Both the position numbers and the translations under genes were made by a program. Under the pieces are notes generated by a model. That model saw only the letters and a program-made list of their open reading frames with translations, was not told the origin of the DNA and ran no database searches. Shown piece after piece: positions 1 to 9,072 of a stretch of DNA of 64,000 nucleotides. The stretch's first letter is position 1. Every line of letters begins with the position of its first letter. Location: the NCBI GenBank assembly GCA_948567375.1, contig OX419756.1, positions 23,290,552-23,354,551 on the forward strand, written 5' to 3'. Origin of the DNA: Lunularia cruciata. Lineage: Eukaryota > Streptophyta > Marchantiopsida > Lunulariales > Lunulariaceae.

Positions 1-540
1 TTATCCAATAGAACAACACCAGGTGTGAACCATGCTCTCTCAAAGGCTGGTCTAGTTGGCAACTCCTCCAGTCTAGCCGCTATTACGTGCCATAAACCAT
101 TGGTTGCTGAACGGATCCCATGCTCCTCAACCAAGTCAGCTCCACTACCAACCACCTCTACTCTAGTAATAGGAACCGCATCATCCCTACTCTCATAAAG
201 CATGGAAGCTAACCAAAACACTAAGGCTAGGCCAACTCCCAATGTAAACATGTCACTGGCTAAAAACAAAGGGCATTGCATAATCAATTGAGCCGCCTCC
301 AACATTGTGCTAGACTCAATCTGTGTAGTAGTAGGTGGCTGACTACTAGGTAGTCCATCATGCACTCCATCACCACCTACCACACCTTCACTGGGACGTC
401 TAGGAGCCATGGATGTTGTCTGCAATACCTCAGATAGCATGAAAGATTGGTGAAGTCTGACTTGTCTCCCAACCTCTCCTCTTTGTGGTCCAACTCCACT
501 GATGCTCCTCTAGGCTTTGGAGCACATATTGCACTCCTAG
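1..540 (-). pseudogene. Family A linker upstream of protease (decayed)
   Basis: No intact gene. The reverse complement aligns with 28380-28925 of the plus copy, a variable linker between the zinc knuckles and protease of family A. Short open stretches exist in several frames but none carries a domain I recognise. It is kept as part of the same broken polyprotein because order and spacing match the plus copy. Confidence 0.6.
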
Positions 541-1010
541 TCATAGCTGCAGATGCATCCACCTAAGCTGCTCTGCACATGAAGTCCAAAGCATCTCTAT
601 TACTAGCATATGAGGTAGAGCCTTGGCACTCAAATCTGATCTCCTCTTAGCAATGGCCATACAAGCCAATTTCTGCTCCAACTGCTCAATCCGAGTAGCC
701 ATAGCTATATCAAAAGTAGGAGTAGGTACCGCACCTCTACTAGGCATAGATCCTCTACCACCACCTCTTTCATCTTGTCCTCCATGAACTTGAGCTCCTC
801 TACTACCTGCCATAGTAGCCCTACCACTCCGTAACTCCGGGTGTAAGTCAAAGCATTGGTCACTAGTGTGACCAAATTTGTGGCAATGCTCACACTACCT
901 CTGTGCTAGTTGTGATGCACCAGAGGTATCAAGTCCACTGCCCTGAGTACACTCTCTCTTATGGTGAGATCCACCACAAGGCCAACAAGCAATACCACTA
1001 CTCACTGGCT
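541..1010 (-). pseudogene. Family A gag C-terminus with two zinc knuckles
   Basis: Two cysteine-rich nucleocapsid knuckles are readable on the minus strand. The distal one (about 960-1000) starts CWPCGG and fits Cx2Cx3Hx4C loosely. The second (about 855-897) reads CEHCHKFGHTSDQC, a perfect Cx2Cx4Hx4C. They bind RNA in gag proteins. A Gly/Arg-rich stretch (GGGRGS near 750) and a short helix-rich segment follow. A stop codon separates the two knuckles. The plus copy shows the same pair at 27934 and 28027, so a two-knuckle gag is the family state. Confidence 0.75.
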
Positions 1011-1019
1011 ACTAACCCA

Positions 1020-1995
1020 AAAATGAAGGTAAGGGTCTAGCTCCACTAGGCCCTTTACTTGCTCCATAGGATTTGGGCTGTCCACCTTGTCCTCAAAAAC
1101 CAATTGGGTGTAGTGCACTCTGCTACACTCAAGAAGAAGTCACAATTGTGGATGAGGTCTCCCTACCAAATCCAGATGTCACCCCACTCTCCTCCACCAT
1201 GTTGAGCTCAATATGCTCAGCCAAACCAAAGACCACTGCCAAAGTAGGCAAAGTAGCTTGTAACAACATAGCATCACAAACTCTACATTGCAACTCCCTA
1301 TCCAATATCCCACACCAAAATAGGACTGCTTGGGCCTCAATAACTCCTTGAGTGAAACTGATCAGCCACCTCATGCGAGTGTATGCCTTGCATAGGCTCT
1401 CTCTAGCCTTCTGCTTGAACTCTTGCAAGCTCCTCAATTTGTTAGTCCGCACTCCTCGGTAGTTGTGCCTCACACAAAGTAAGAACTCCACCATAGGGTT
1501 AAACCTTGGTACCACTCCACCTCTTGTAGCATTACCTCTACTCATAGTAGCACTATCTCCAACTAGTGCACCTCTACTAGCTCCACTAATACTCCTTGAG
1601 CTAGGACTCGTAGGTACGGCCAATCTACTCATGACCACCAAACCTAAAGTGATAGAGACATAGTTCGGAGACCAATATTGTCTCCATAACTCAATCTCCT
1701 ACAAATGAGCTCTACTGAACTCATGGTAGTCATCCATCAATAGACCCTCCAGATGCTGAAACAACTCCTTCCATGCCATGAGTAAACAAAGTTGAGTTCC
1801 GCATCTGCTACAAATCACACCAACTATCAAACTCTTGGATGAAGTCATCCAACTCAATGGTACCCACTATACCAAAGTAATAGCTAAGGCCTTTGGAGGC
1901 CCCATAAATCTCATCTATGTCCCACAACAATGGTGCAGACACACCAAGTGAACTTTCAACTAAATCAGCTCTTGTATCAAACTCCAACTCAGAGT
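1020..1995 (-). pseudogene. Family A gag capsid region, minus copy
   Basis: The N-terminal part (1808-1990) reads through VSAPLLWDIDEIYGASKG, followed in another frame by the gag core at 1129-1641 with the retrotransposon-gag signature (KLRSLQEFKQKARESLCKAY ... RMRWLISF). The plus copy (5873-6638) holds both in one frame, so at least one indel separates them here. Gag would form the capsid particle. Upstream (higher coordinates) the frame runs straight into family C DNA at 1996, giving a chance fusion ORF. Confidence 0.75.
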
Positions 1996-2090
1996 TGTAA
2001 CACCCATTTGTGCATGTGTGTGGTATTGTGTGGTATTGTCTGAATAGATATTCCTTTCTACTTTTTGAATTTACTTGACTTGAGCATTGG
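1996..2090 (+). repeat. Scrambled family C LTR pieces
   Basis: 1996-2030 equals the LTR start in plus orientation (TGTAACACCCATTTGTGCAT), as at 30650. It is followed by a repeated tggtattgt and then, from 2041, a piece from much later in the LTR (compare about 31722 onward). The intervening several hundred bases are missing. The next sequence, from about 2091, is C coding DNA in the opposite orientation. A 21-bp partial tandem duplication (gtcttgagggtat...) sits at about 2099-2137. Confidence 0.75.
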
Positions 2091-2951
2091 TGCTCTGGTC
2101 TTGAGGGTATCATACAAGGTCTTGAGGGTATTATACCCAACTTCTTCATCAACCTTTCTGATATGGCATTCATTGCTAATCCTCCATCAACCAATGCATC
2201 CTTGATGTTGTGACCATTCACTCTCACATCAATCTTGGAGGCATATTCACAAGCCTCCCATGGTGTTGGCTTAGCATCCACCACCCCCATTGATACTGGA
2301 GCTTTCACCTTCTTCTTCCTCTTGCTCCTTGTAGAACTCAAACCACCTCTAAGCTCCTTTCTCAAGGTAGGGTTCAAAGCAATCAATTGGCCCACTATGA
2401 TGTTAGCCTTGTGACTACCAACATCCTCCAACACATTGTAGTTCCATTGTTGCTTTGAGATCAAGAAGTCCTCCATCCCCAACTTCTTCCTTGGAGTCTT
2501 TGTTGTTGATGGTGTTGAGGTGGGAGTGCTCCTTGTAGACATAGGAGTATCCTTGCTTGGAGTAAATCCTTGAGAAGAGTGAACATCCTCTACAAAAACA
2601 AGCTCTCTTCTTCTCTTGTGCCAAAAGCTCCAAATTGAGACCCTTGGAGTTTGAGCACTCTCCCTTCTCATACTTGCTCTCAACCACATCTATGGATGTT
2701 ATCCCCTTACTTTTGTTTGGATTAGGAGCCACTTGGGTTTCACTACCTCCCTTTTTCCCTTGATTGGCTCCCTCATAACCCCTTCATCCATGGTAAGTAG
2801 AATTTGGGCAATTCCTTTGGATATGGCCTCCTCCTCCAAAACAACCAAAAAAATTTATATCATTGAAATTGTTGGCTGGTTGGCCTCCTCTGTATGGATA
2901 GTTTCCATAACTCCTAGGCCCTCTCCCTACATTCTGATCCACCTCTCTCTT
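2091..2951 (-). pseudogene. C2 gag C-terminus and start of protease
   Basis: Minus-strand continuation of gag, matching C1 15830-16690. It holds a Ser/Thr/Lys-rich linker and then the protease start with the pepsin-like LVDGGLAMNA motif (D-G-G in place of the usual D-S/T-G). An extra A in a run near 2595 shifts the frame relative to C1, so N- and C-terminal parts are read at 2415-2732 and 1808-2689. A TGG-to-TGA change at 2955 separates it from gag. The CCHC region near 2810-2870 is also disturbed. Confidence 0.75.
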
Positions 2952-2954
2952 CTC

Positions 2955-3695
2955 TCATAGTTGCACTACATTGATCTTGAGATCCGCAAGTTGTTCTGTG
3001 ATGGTTTGAAGTGGATCCTTTGGTAGAGGTGCAAGAATTGGAGCAACTACTACTCGTGGTGCAACCTTTGCCATGAAATTATCAGAAGTTCCACCATACT
3101 TGTAACCTTGAGGAGGATGCACAACCTCCTTCACCACCAAATCACTCTCATCCCCTTCCAAACTCTCCTCCATACAAATTGCGATCTTGATAGCTTCAAC
3201 CTTGGAAGAAGGTTTCTTATATCTCACCTTGCTTCTAATTTGTGGTCTCAATCCTCCCACAAAATTCTTGGTGAGCATGGCCCCCTTGCCAATCATTGTA
3301 GTCTCCACATCATCTCCACCCTTCCTCAACACTATGCGAAATCTGGACTCCAACTTTTCCACTCTTTCCACATAGACTCTCACTTTCTCTCCATCTCCTT
3401 GCTTGAGAAATGTAACCTCACTCATCAATCTCTCAAAACTCTCATCAAGAAGAAATTTCTCAATGAGTGTTGAAGCCAAGGTCTCCCAAGACTCCTCTTC
3501 CCCATCACTCCTCTCTCTCTTTTGGTATTCTGACTCAAACCATGTAAGTGCTGCATCCTCAAAGAAATCTGATAATAATGAGGCCCAATCATTCTTCCTC
3601 CTCTCATTGTATCCTATGCAAGCTCTCTTGAAGTGTCTCATAAAGGCCTCCACATCTTCTCCATCCTTGCCAAAGAAAACCAGAAGTTTCGCCAT
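2955..3695 (-). CDS. C2 gag capsid protein (246 codons, ends at a premature stop)
   Basis: Retrotransposon-gag domain. It starts with ATG at 3695 (MAKLLVFFGKDGEDVEAF) and contains the typical gag core (WASLLSDFFEDAALTWFESE, later VRVYVERVEKLESRF). Gag assembles the cytoplasmic virus-like particle that packages element RNA. The ATG is the natural start because the two other C copies align here and no earlier in-frame ATG exists; in C1 the same codon is ATA. The frame ends at a TGA that replaces a conserved Trp codon just before the zinc knuckle, so the product would lack its RNA-binding part. Confidence 0.8.
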   Translation of the reverse strand: MAKLLVFFGKDGEDVEAFMRHFKRACIGYNERRKNDWASLLSDFFEDAALTWFESEYQKRERSDGEEESWETLASTLIEKFLLDESFERLMSEVTFLKQGDGEKVRVYVERVEKLESRFRIVLRKGGDDVETTMIGKGAMLTKNFVGGLRPQIRSKVRYKKPSSKVEAIKIAICMEESLEGDESDLVVKEVVHPPQGYKYGGTSDNFMAKVAPRVVVAPILAPLPKDPLQTITEQLADLKINVVQL

Positions 3696-3928
3696 CTTAA
3701 CCTCTCACTATCTTTATTTCTCTCAAAAAAAATTTCTCTTTTCTTTTCTCTCACTCTATAACTAATAGAGTATGTACATGACTAACACCATTTGAGAGTA
3801 ATCCACCCTAGCAAACACAAAAGGCTCAGGTTGCTCCAAGATTTCTATAGCAACGTCAAATCCTAGAGTGCATATTAATCAAACCCTCATGGATAGTTTA
3901 TCTATAAGTTGAAACATTATCTCCATCA

Positions 3929-4429
3929 CTAATCTTGAGAACAAGCTGATGAAGGTGGTAGTATTTCTGTAGCTGTTCTAAGACTCTCTCCAAGATCCTT
4001 CACCAAAGTCTCCAAAAGTGATTTTACTCCACTACACTCATGTTCTTTTGGAAGTCCTTCAACTCCACAAACCTCACACAACTCCTTGGTCTTAGATCTT
4101 CTCCCTCCCAATCTTGGTGAAGAAGGTCCAACATGTAAACCCAAGTCAAGTAAGCCTCTCCTTTCCCTCAATCTCTTGCTCTCAAAGGTCAATGGAGATG
4201 AACTTGCCTTATGTCCCTTCTCTCTACATAAAAAGCACTTAGACTCACTCTTTCTTCCAAATGGTTTAGGTTTTTGGATCCTCTCAACACTCTCTTCAAA
4301 TTCTATTGTAAACTCTCTTTTCCTCAAATCTACCACTTCAATCACCTCAAACCCTTGAGGAAACTTACATAGTCTCAATATCCACTCTTGGTGACCCTCC
4401 ATGTTCCCGAGATGAATCTTAACACTCAA
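3929..4429 (-). CDS. C2 extra ORF upstream of gag, zinc-knuckle protein
   Basis: A 166-codon open frame between primer site and gag, conserved in position and sequence in all three C copies (17655-18154 and 32955-33371). It has a Lys/Glu-rich N-half, then CFLCREKGHKASS with the layout Cx2Cx4H; the last Cys of the CCHC knuckle is Ser here but Cys in C3. A second cysteine cluster follows (CEVCGVEG ... HEC) with a helical tail. The start is uncertain: only TTG, no ATG, opens the frame at 4429. I do not recognise the family; an accessory nucleic-acid-binding protein is an inference from the knuckles. Confidence 0.6.
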   Translation of the reverse strand: MSVKIHLGNMEGHQEWILRLCKFPQGFEVIEVVDLRKREFTIEFEESVERIQKPKPFGRKSESKCFLCREKGHKASSSPLTFESKRLRERRGLLDLGLHVGPSSPRLGGRRSKTKELCEVCGVEGLPKEHECSGVKSLLETLVKDLGESLRTATEILPPSSACSQD

Positions 4430-5238
4430 ACATGCTTTTTGTTGCTCTCAAACTCCTCATGCATGAGATCTCCACTTTGCAGCATTGACCATTCCTCACA
4501 ATTTCACTTAGACCTCTCAACTTGTATGCAACAAGTCTCCAAAATGTTACACACATGATCAAAACTCCAGTGTGCCTCTGCCTGAAAAATTTCAAATCTT
4601 TTCATTGAGCCATTTGGCATAGACAGCTTTGTGTTCAGCACACATATTTCAGATTTGGTCTGAAAACCAGCCCCCTCACTTCAAAAACTCATATCTCTCT
4701 GCTCAAGAATGATGTCTCTCTATATTTTGTGTCAAAAAATAGGATGTAACAAACTAAATTTTCTTGAAAATTTTCACAAAAATCCACTGAAATTTAAAGA
4801 AATGGTAGACTCTGTACAATTTTCCAGAGAGCATGCAGTTGCGGGAGCAGTTTACCCTATCAACTTTCAAAAATTCTAGCCCAATGCATATAATAGCTCT
4901 CATAATATTTTCAAGTGTGCTAATTGGAAGATAACCCAAGCTATCATGTGTAGAAATTTCAAGTTCAGATCTAAAACAAGTTATTTTGCCCAAAATCACC
5001 TTAATCCCCAAAATCTGCAATCCACCTCACACAATCTCTCCAAATCCTCTCATGTGCATAAGATGTACAAAATCACCTCAAAGACATCATAATGAACTAC
5101 AAGATATACAAATGGATCTTGGTTCTCTAACATAAGTTCAGCCCTCTCCCCTCCTAATGTTATCTCCAAGTGAGCTCTCATAGCCTCTTTCCGCCTAATG
5201 TAGAATTGAACGCGGAACATTATCTTGCCTCCTAGAGA
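4430..5238 (-). other. C2 untranslated leader
   Basis: Between primer site and the extra ORF. It is conserved with 18155-18962 (C1) and 32061-32930 (C3), but reading frames are short and not shared among copies. I see no domain. It probably carries packaging or dimerisation signals of the RNA, as retroelement leaders usually do; that is inference. Confidence 0.5.
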
Positions 5239-5257
5239 GGTCCCGGCAACGGAACCA
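5239..5257 (-). promoter_or_regulatory. C2 primer binding site, tRNA-Glu-like
   Basis: Minus strand reads TGGTTCCGTTGCCGGGACC, four T residues after the LTR end. This is the complement of the 3' end expected for a eukaryotic tRNA-Glu (acceptor CAACGGA plus ACCA, T-stem CCCGG). C1 has one and C3 two CpG-type changes in the same site, so C2 keeps the best version. The tRNA identity is from memory of plant tRNA-Glu sequences. Confidence 0.7.
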
Positions 5258-5261
5258 AAAA

Positions 5262-5860
5262 TGTGAGCCGGCCTGTCTCTCACTCAGAATGAACCTCTGA
5301 TGGCTATTATGGTAGCGCATCATGGACTAAGAAGGCAAGAAACCCCAACTCCATCATACTCCACCAAGGCTAACACTCCAAGCCTCAAGACATTGCTCAC
5401 TAGAGAACTCAATGAGAGAGAGATAGTTGCAAAATGAAAGGATGATGAGTACTTCCTCACCCCTTGTTTATATACTTGTGAAATAGTTACGCACCAAAGT
5501 TACTAATTACTGGAGTAACTCAAGTTACTAGGCTAAAAGTCAAGTAAAGTCAAAAAGTAGAAAGGAATATCCATTCACATGGGTATATTCCTCTAAGCAT
5601 GTGGTCTTATCTTGACCCAACCACTAAGTCAAGGATTCCTTCACATGGGCTATCCTTGGACTAAAGAAGAATCCAAAACAAAAAGGCTTGCGGGCCCAAG
5701 AGTTCCCAACTCTTTCCTCAAAGCTAAACACCTAGGAATAATGCCAAGTCAACACACTAAAATCCAAAATAGTAGTGTTCATCTTTTCTAGTTCCTCTCA
5801 AGTAAGGTCCCCTCTATCTTAGCTATGACTAACTTTAGCTAACCATGACTAATATAGAAC
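5262..5860 (-). repeat. C2 5' LTR, truncated
   Basis: Matches the 692-bp C LTR from its end (plus-strand TGTGAGCCGGCCTG) for about 600 bp, then stops at aatatagaac, losing the LTR start (about 93 bp, including the TATA-containing stretch tctatataaat seen at 12474 and 19604). Family A sequence begins about 12 bases later. Confidence 0.85.
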
Positions 5861-5872
5861 TTTACTTGCAAT

Positions 5873-6638
5873 AAGTTGGAGTTTGACACAAGAGCTGATT
5901 CAGTTGAGAGTGCACTTGGTATGTCCGCACCATTGTTGTGTGACATGGACGAGATTTATGGGGCCTCCAAAGGCCCTAGGCATTACTCTGGTATAGAAAG
6001 TACTATTGAGTTGGATGACTTTATCAAGGAGTTTGATAGTTGATGTGATCCGCAGCAGATGTGGAACCCGACTTTGTTTACACCCTTCATGGCACGGAAG
6101 GGGTTGTTTCAGCATCTGGAGGGTCCACCAATGGACGAGTACCATGAGTTCAGTAGAGCTCATTTGGAGGAGATCAAGTTATGGAGACAATATTGGTCTC
6201 CAAACTATATCTCTATCACTTCAAGTTTGGTGGCTAGGAGTAGATCGGTTATACCTCCAAGTTCTAGCTCAAGTAGTGTTGGTGGAGCTAGTGGAGGTGC
6301 ACTAGCTAGAGATAGTGTTACCACAAGTGGAGGTACCACTGTAGGAGGTGGTGTGATACCGGGGTTTAACCTCATGGTAGAGTTCTTCCAGTGTTTGAGG
6401 CAGAACTACCAAGGAGTGCGGACTGACAAGCTGAGGAGCTTGCAAGAGTTCCAGCAGAAGGCTGGAGAGAGCCTATGCAAGGCATACACTCACATGAGGC
6501 GGCTGATCAGTTTCACTCAAGGAGTTATTGAGGCCAAGGCAGTCCAGTTTTGGTTTGGGATACAGGAGAGGGAGTTGCAACGTAGAGTTCATGATGTTAT
6601 GTTGTTACATGCTACTTTGCTTACTTTGGCAGTGGTCT
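5873..6638 (+). pseudogene. Family A gag capsid region, plus copy (5' part)
   Basis: One frame runs from the first bases through VESALGMSAPLL ... DEIYGASKG, has a single TGA at 6041-6043 (Trp in the minus copy), then is open from 6059 to the B1 junction. The gag core motif KLRSLQEFQQKAGESLCKAY and MRRLISFTQGVIEAKAVQFW are clear. Gag would form the particle. The start codon and any 5' UTR are missing because the upstream side is a broken C LTR. Confidence 0.8.
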
Positions 6639-7377
6639 TGTAATACCAAGGATTAGCCATATGATCTAGATGTGAAATTTGGTTTGGTAACTTCTAGAAT
6701 GATGTTATACATGATGGTCAAAATAGATCAGATAGAAGTATCACCAAAAGAGTACTTCTACTATTAAGGCAAAAATCAAAATAGACTTGAGAACCTTAGA
6801 ACTAATAGCTAGACATATGATTTAAAGGTGAGAATTGGTTTGGTAACATATGGAAGGATGTTACACATGATGGACTAAACAGATCAGAAAGACGTATCAC
6901 CAAAAGGGGACTTCTTCTAATAGAGTAGGAACCGAAATATGCCTGAAATCTTTAAAGGCAATTTTGGAGGCCTAAACGGATGAATTAGGCCTCAAAAATG
7001 TGCAGATTTCTCCCCCCAATGGAAGATAAGCTGGCCTTCCCTCCCCCTACTTTGTCTCATCAAGAGCTTTCCAACGGTACGTTACTCACGTGATTCTGAG
7101 ATTCCTACAGGAAGATTCCCTAAAAGATTCCCTATGGTCAAAGCTTGTTTGACCAACCAGATAGGACCTAGACCAGACCAGTCACCCATCCAAGTAAGTA
7201 ATCCAAGGGTGGAGCTTGCTGACATGTCACCTATCTGTGTCCCTAATCCTATGGTAGAGCTTCCTTGGAGGAGATCTTCTTTGTCTATATAATGAAGAGA
7301 AGGTGCTCCCTTGGGGCATCGAATGTTTGAGTGTGCAATCTGTGTTTTCTCTCTTCTCTTGTCCTTAGAGTATTACA
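6639..7377 (+). repeat. B1 5' LTR
   Basis: Starts TGTAATACCAAGG, ends GAGTATTACA. A TATA box candidate TATATAA lies at 7286-7292, giving a transcription start near 7315. A C-rich run (ctccccccaa) near 7011 corresponds to the long C/G homopolymer of the other B LTRs. It promotes transcription of the element RNA. Confidence 0.95.
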
Positions 7378-7378
7378 A

Positions 7379-7390
7379 TGGTATCAGAGC
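7379..7390 (+). promoter_or_regulatory. B1 primer binding site, tRNA-iMet
   Basis: TGGTATCAGAGC, one base after the LTR end, is the standard plant initiator-methionine tRNA primer site used to start minus-strand cDNA. B2 has the identical site. Confidence 0.95.
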
Positions 7391-7986
7391 AAGTGTTCTG
7401 GTCCAAGAGAGTGGATCACCCCTCCTAGAATAGCACGAACTACTGAAACTGAGTAATTTGAGGTGGAGAACATAGAGTAATCGCTAGACTTAGGAAGGAC
7501 TTTAGAGAGTAGATGGGATGGATGCACCGGGGGACAATTTCTCGCACCTAGCTTTCCATTCTCAAACCCATTCCACATCAAGGTTATGTACATCTAGCAT
7601 GAGCAGATAAGAGTATCACTAGTTTATCACTTTGGTGCGGAATTCATGGACAGAGTGATGAACTCACCAACCCCGGTGATTCTACCTGTGGTGATATATG
7701 ATAGAGAGTGGAATTTGACAATCTACATTCTATTATGATAAAATGGATATGAATGTCCCTAATCCTCTCCCTTTCAATACTCAGGTAGAAATCCATTATG
7801 TAATGAGGCCAAAAGTGATGTTTAGAGATTTTGTGGTTAGGAATTTTGGTGAGGAGTATTATCAATGAGTGATAGCTTCTGAGGTCTGAGCTTCCAATGG
7901 TAGTTCCGATAGTTTGTGCGCCTTCCAGAGTGATTATATTGACTCTGTATTGAAGTAGACGTTAGCAATTGGGTGTTGCAGGAACC
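7391..7986 (+). other. B1 untranslated leader
   Basis: About 0.6 kb between primer site and gag start. It is collinear with 25434-26005 of B2. Short ORFs differ between copies; I see no gene. Confidence 0.6.
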
Positions 7987-9072
7987 ATGGATCCGCAGTT
8001 GCAAGAGCTGGTGCAAGGAATGCAAGGGATGTTGAATGAATTTTGAGAGATTAAGATGACCATGGAGACATTACAAAGTTGAGTGTAGATCCTCAGGAAC
8101 GATCAAGCCATGCAAGAAGAAGAGCCATCTCAAAACCCAGTACCTACAACTGAAGTACTTGGAGAGGCACCCTTGCCTACGAACCCTATCAATGATGAAG
8201 CCACATTGCTACTCCGGATGAAGAAGACCTACAACATTGAGCCTTACAAGGGGCAGCGTACAATGGGAGTAGTGGAAAATTGGATCTCGAGAATGAATCG
8301 ATATTTTTGATTGTTCTCAACTGAGATCACAAAGCATGCTGCATGCGTGTTTGCATGTGGGTACTTGACCAATAAAGCCCTCACATGGTATGAAGCTTGG
8401 GAACGATCCATGCTGGCAGAGAGAAGGGAGGTCACATGGACAGCAATGCAAGAAGGACTGCTGAAGAATTTCCAATCGGTGGATTCTATGCAAATGGCTC
8501 AAACCCGACTATGGAGATTGAGATAGAAGAATAGCGTACAAGAGTATGTGGAGGCATTTCTGGATCTACAAGTCGCAATTACCAACATGAGTCCAGCAGA
8601 GGCTCTCAACAATTTCAAATGAGGGTTGAAAGAGCAGATTCGCCAAGAAGTCATGGTGCAAAACCCTTGCACGGTATTTGAAGCTATTGCTTGTGCATAG
8701 AGAATAGCAGAAGCATTAGGTGGAAGTGAAGGAGTAGTTCCACCTCAACATTATCGGGCAGAAATGCCACACATGGGTGGACCAGTACCGATGGAATTGA
8801 GCAACCTTTGATTCCGGGATCGAGGAGCACGGCAGCTTCAAGGGGAGCGCGGACAGGTAAAAGAACAAAGAGATGGAGTCCCACAAGGAGAAGGGACTCG
8901 AGGAGAACAATGCCGTTGTTACAATCGTGGCTGTATTGGGCACATATCTACCAATTGTTGCACTCGGTTCCCTAGAGGCGCTTGGCCTTCGTATAGGCAA
9001 TCTTTGAACAACATGGAGAGGCACATTGAAGAGGAGGAGGTGGAAACCACTTCGAAAAACAAAGATTGCTAG
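7987..9072 (+). pseudogene. B1 gag polyprotein, many stops
   Basis: Collinear with the intact 368-codon gag of B2, starting at ATG 7987. The frame is held throughout but interrupted by stops at about 8046, 8083, 8089, 8308, 8524 and further on. Several are CGA-to-TGA or CAG-to-TAG changes against B2, the mark of C-to-T decay. The gag core ([22 protein letters not shown]) and the knuckle [16 protein letters not shown]-like region near 8910-8960 survive, the latter with an altered Cys (CYNRGC). Confidence 0.85.

Larger units (their letters stand above)
1..1995 (-). mobile_element. Family A retroelement fragment, minus copy
   Basis: Read on the minus strand, this stretch matches the plus-strand family A copy at 5873-6638 joined to 27689-28925, in the same order: gag N-terminus, gag core, two zinc knuckles, Gly/Arg-rich linker, then the region leading to the protease. 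The left edge of the window cuts it just before the protease; the start 'ttatccaata' is the reverse complement of 28914-28925. Protease and methyltransferase would lie off the left edge if this copy is complete. At 1996 it meets a rearranged family C piece. No LTR of family A is visible in either copy. Confidence 0.85.
1996..5860 (-). mobile_element. Family C retrotransposon copy C2, rearranged and truncated
   Basis: Minus-strand C element. From high to low coordinates it has a truncated 5' LTR (5262-5860), primer site, leader, zinc-knuckle ORF, gag and the start of protease. It then breaks at about 2090 into two short C-LTR pieces in the opposite orientation. RT, RNase H, integrase and the 3' LTR are missing. 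Family A sequence flanks both sides in opposite orientations, so this is a rearranged junction and not a clean insertion. No target-site duplication can be assigned. Confidence 0.8.

Noticed and set aside
7379-7390. tRNA gene fragments
   Set aside because: The tRNA-like sequences at 5239, 7379, 18963, 26006, 32042, 54045 and 59177 are primer binding sites next to LTR ends; no cloverleaf sequence surrounds them.
7644-8025. Short ORFs in the B leader
   Set aside because: Similar sequence occurs in B2 and B3 leaders, but stops and frames are not conserved; no codon-level conservation seen.
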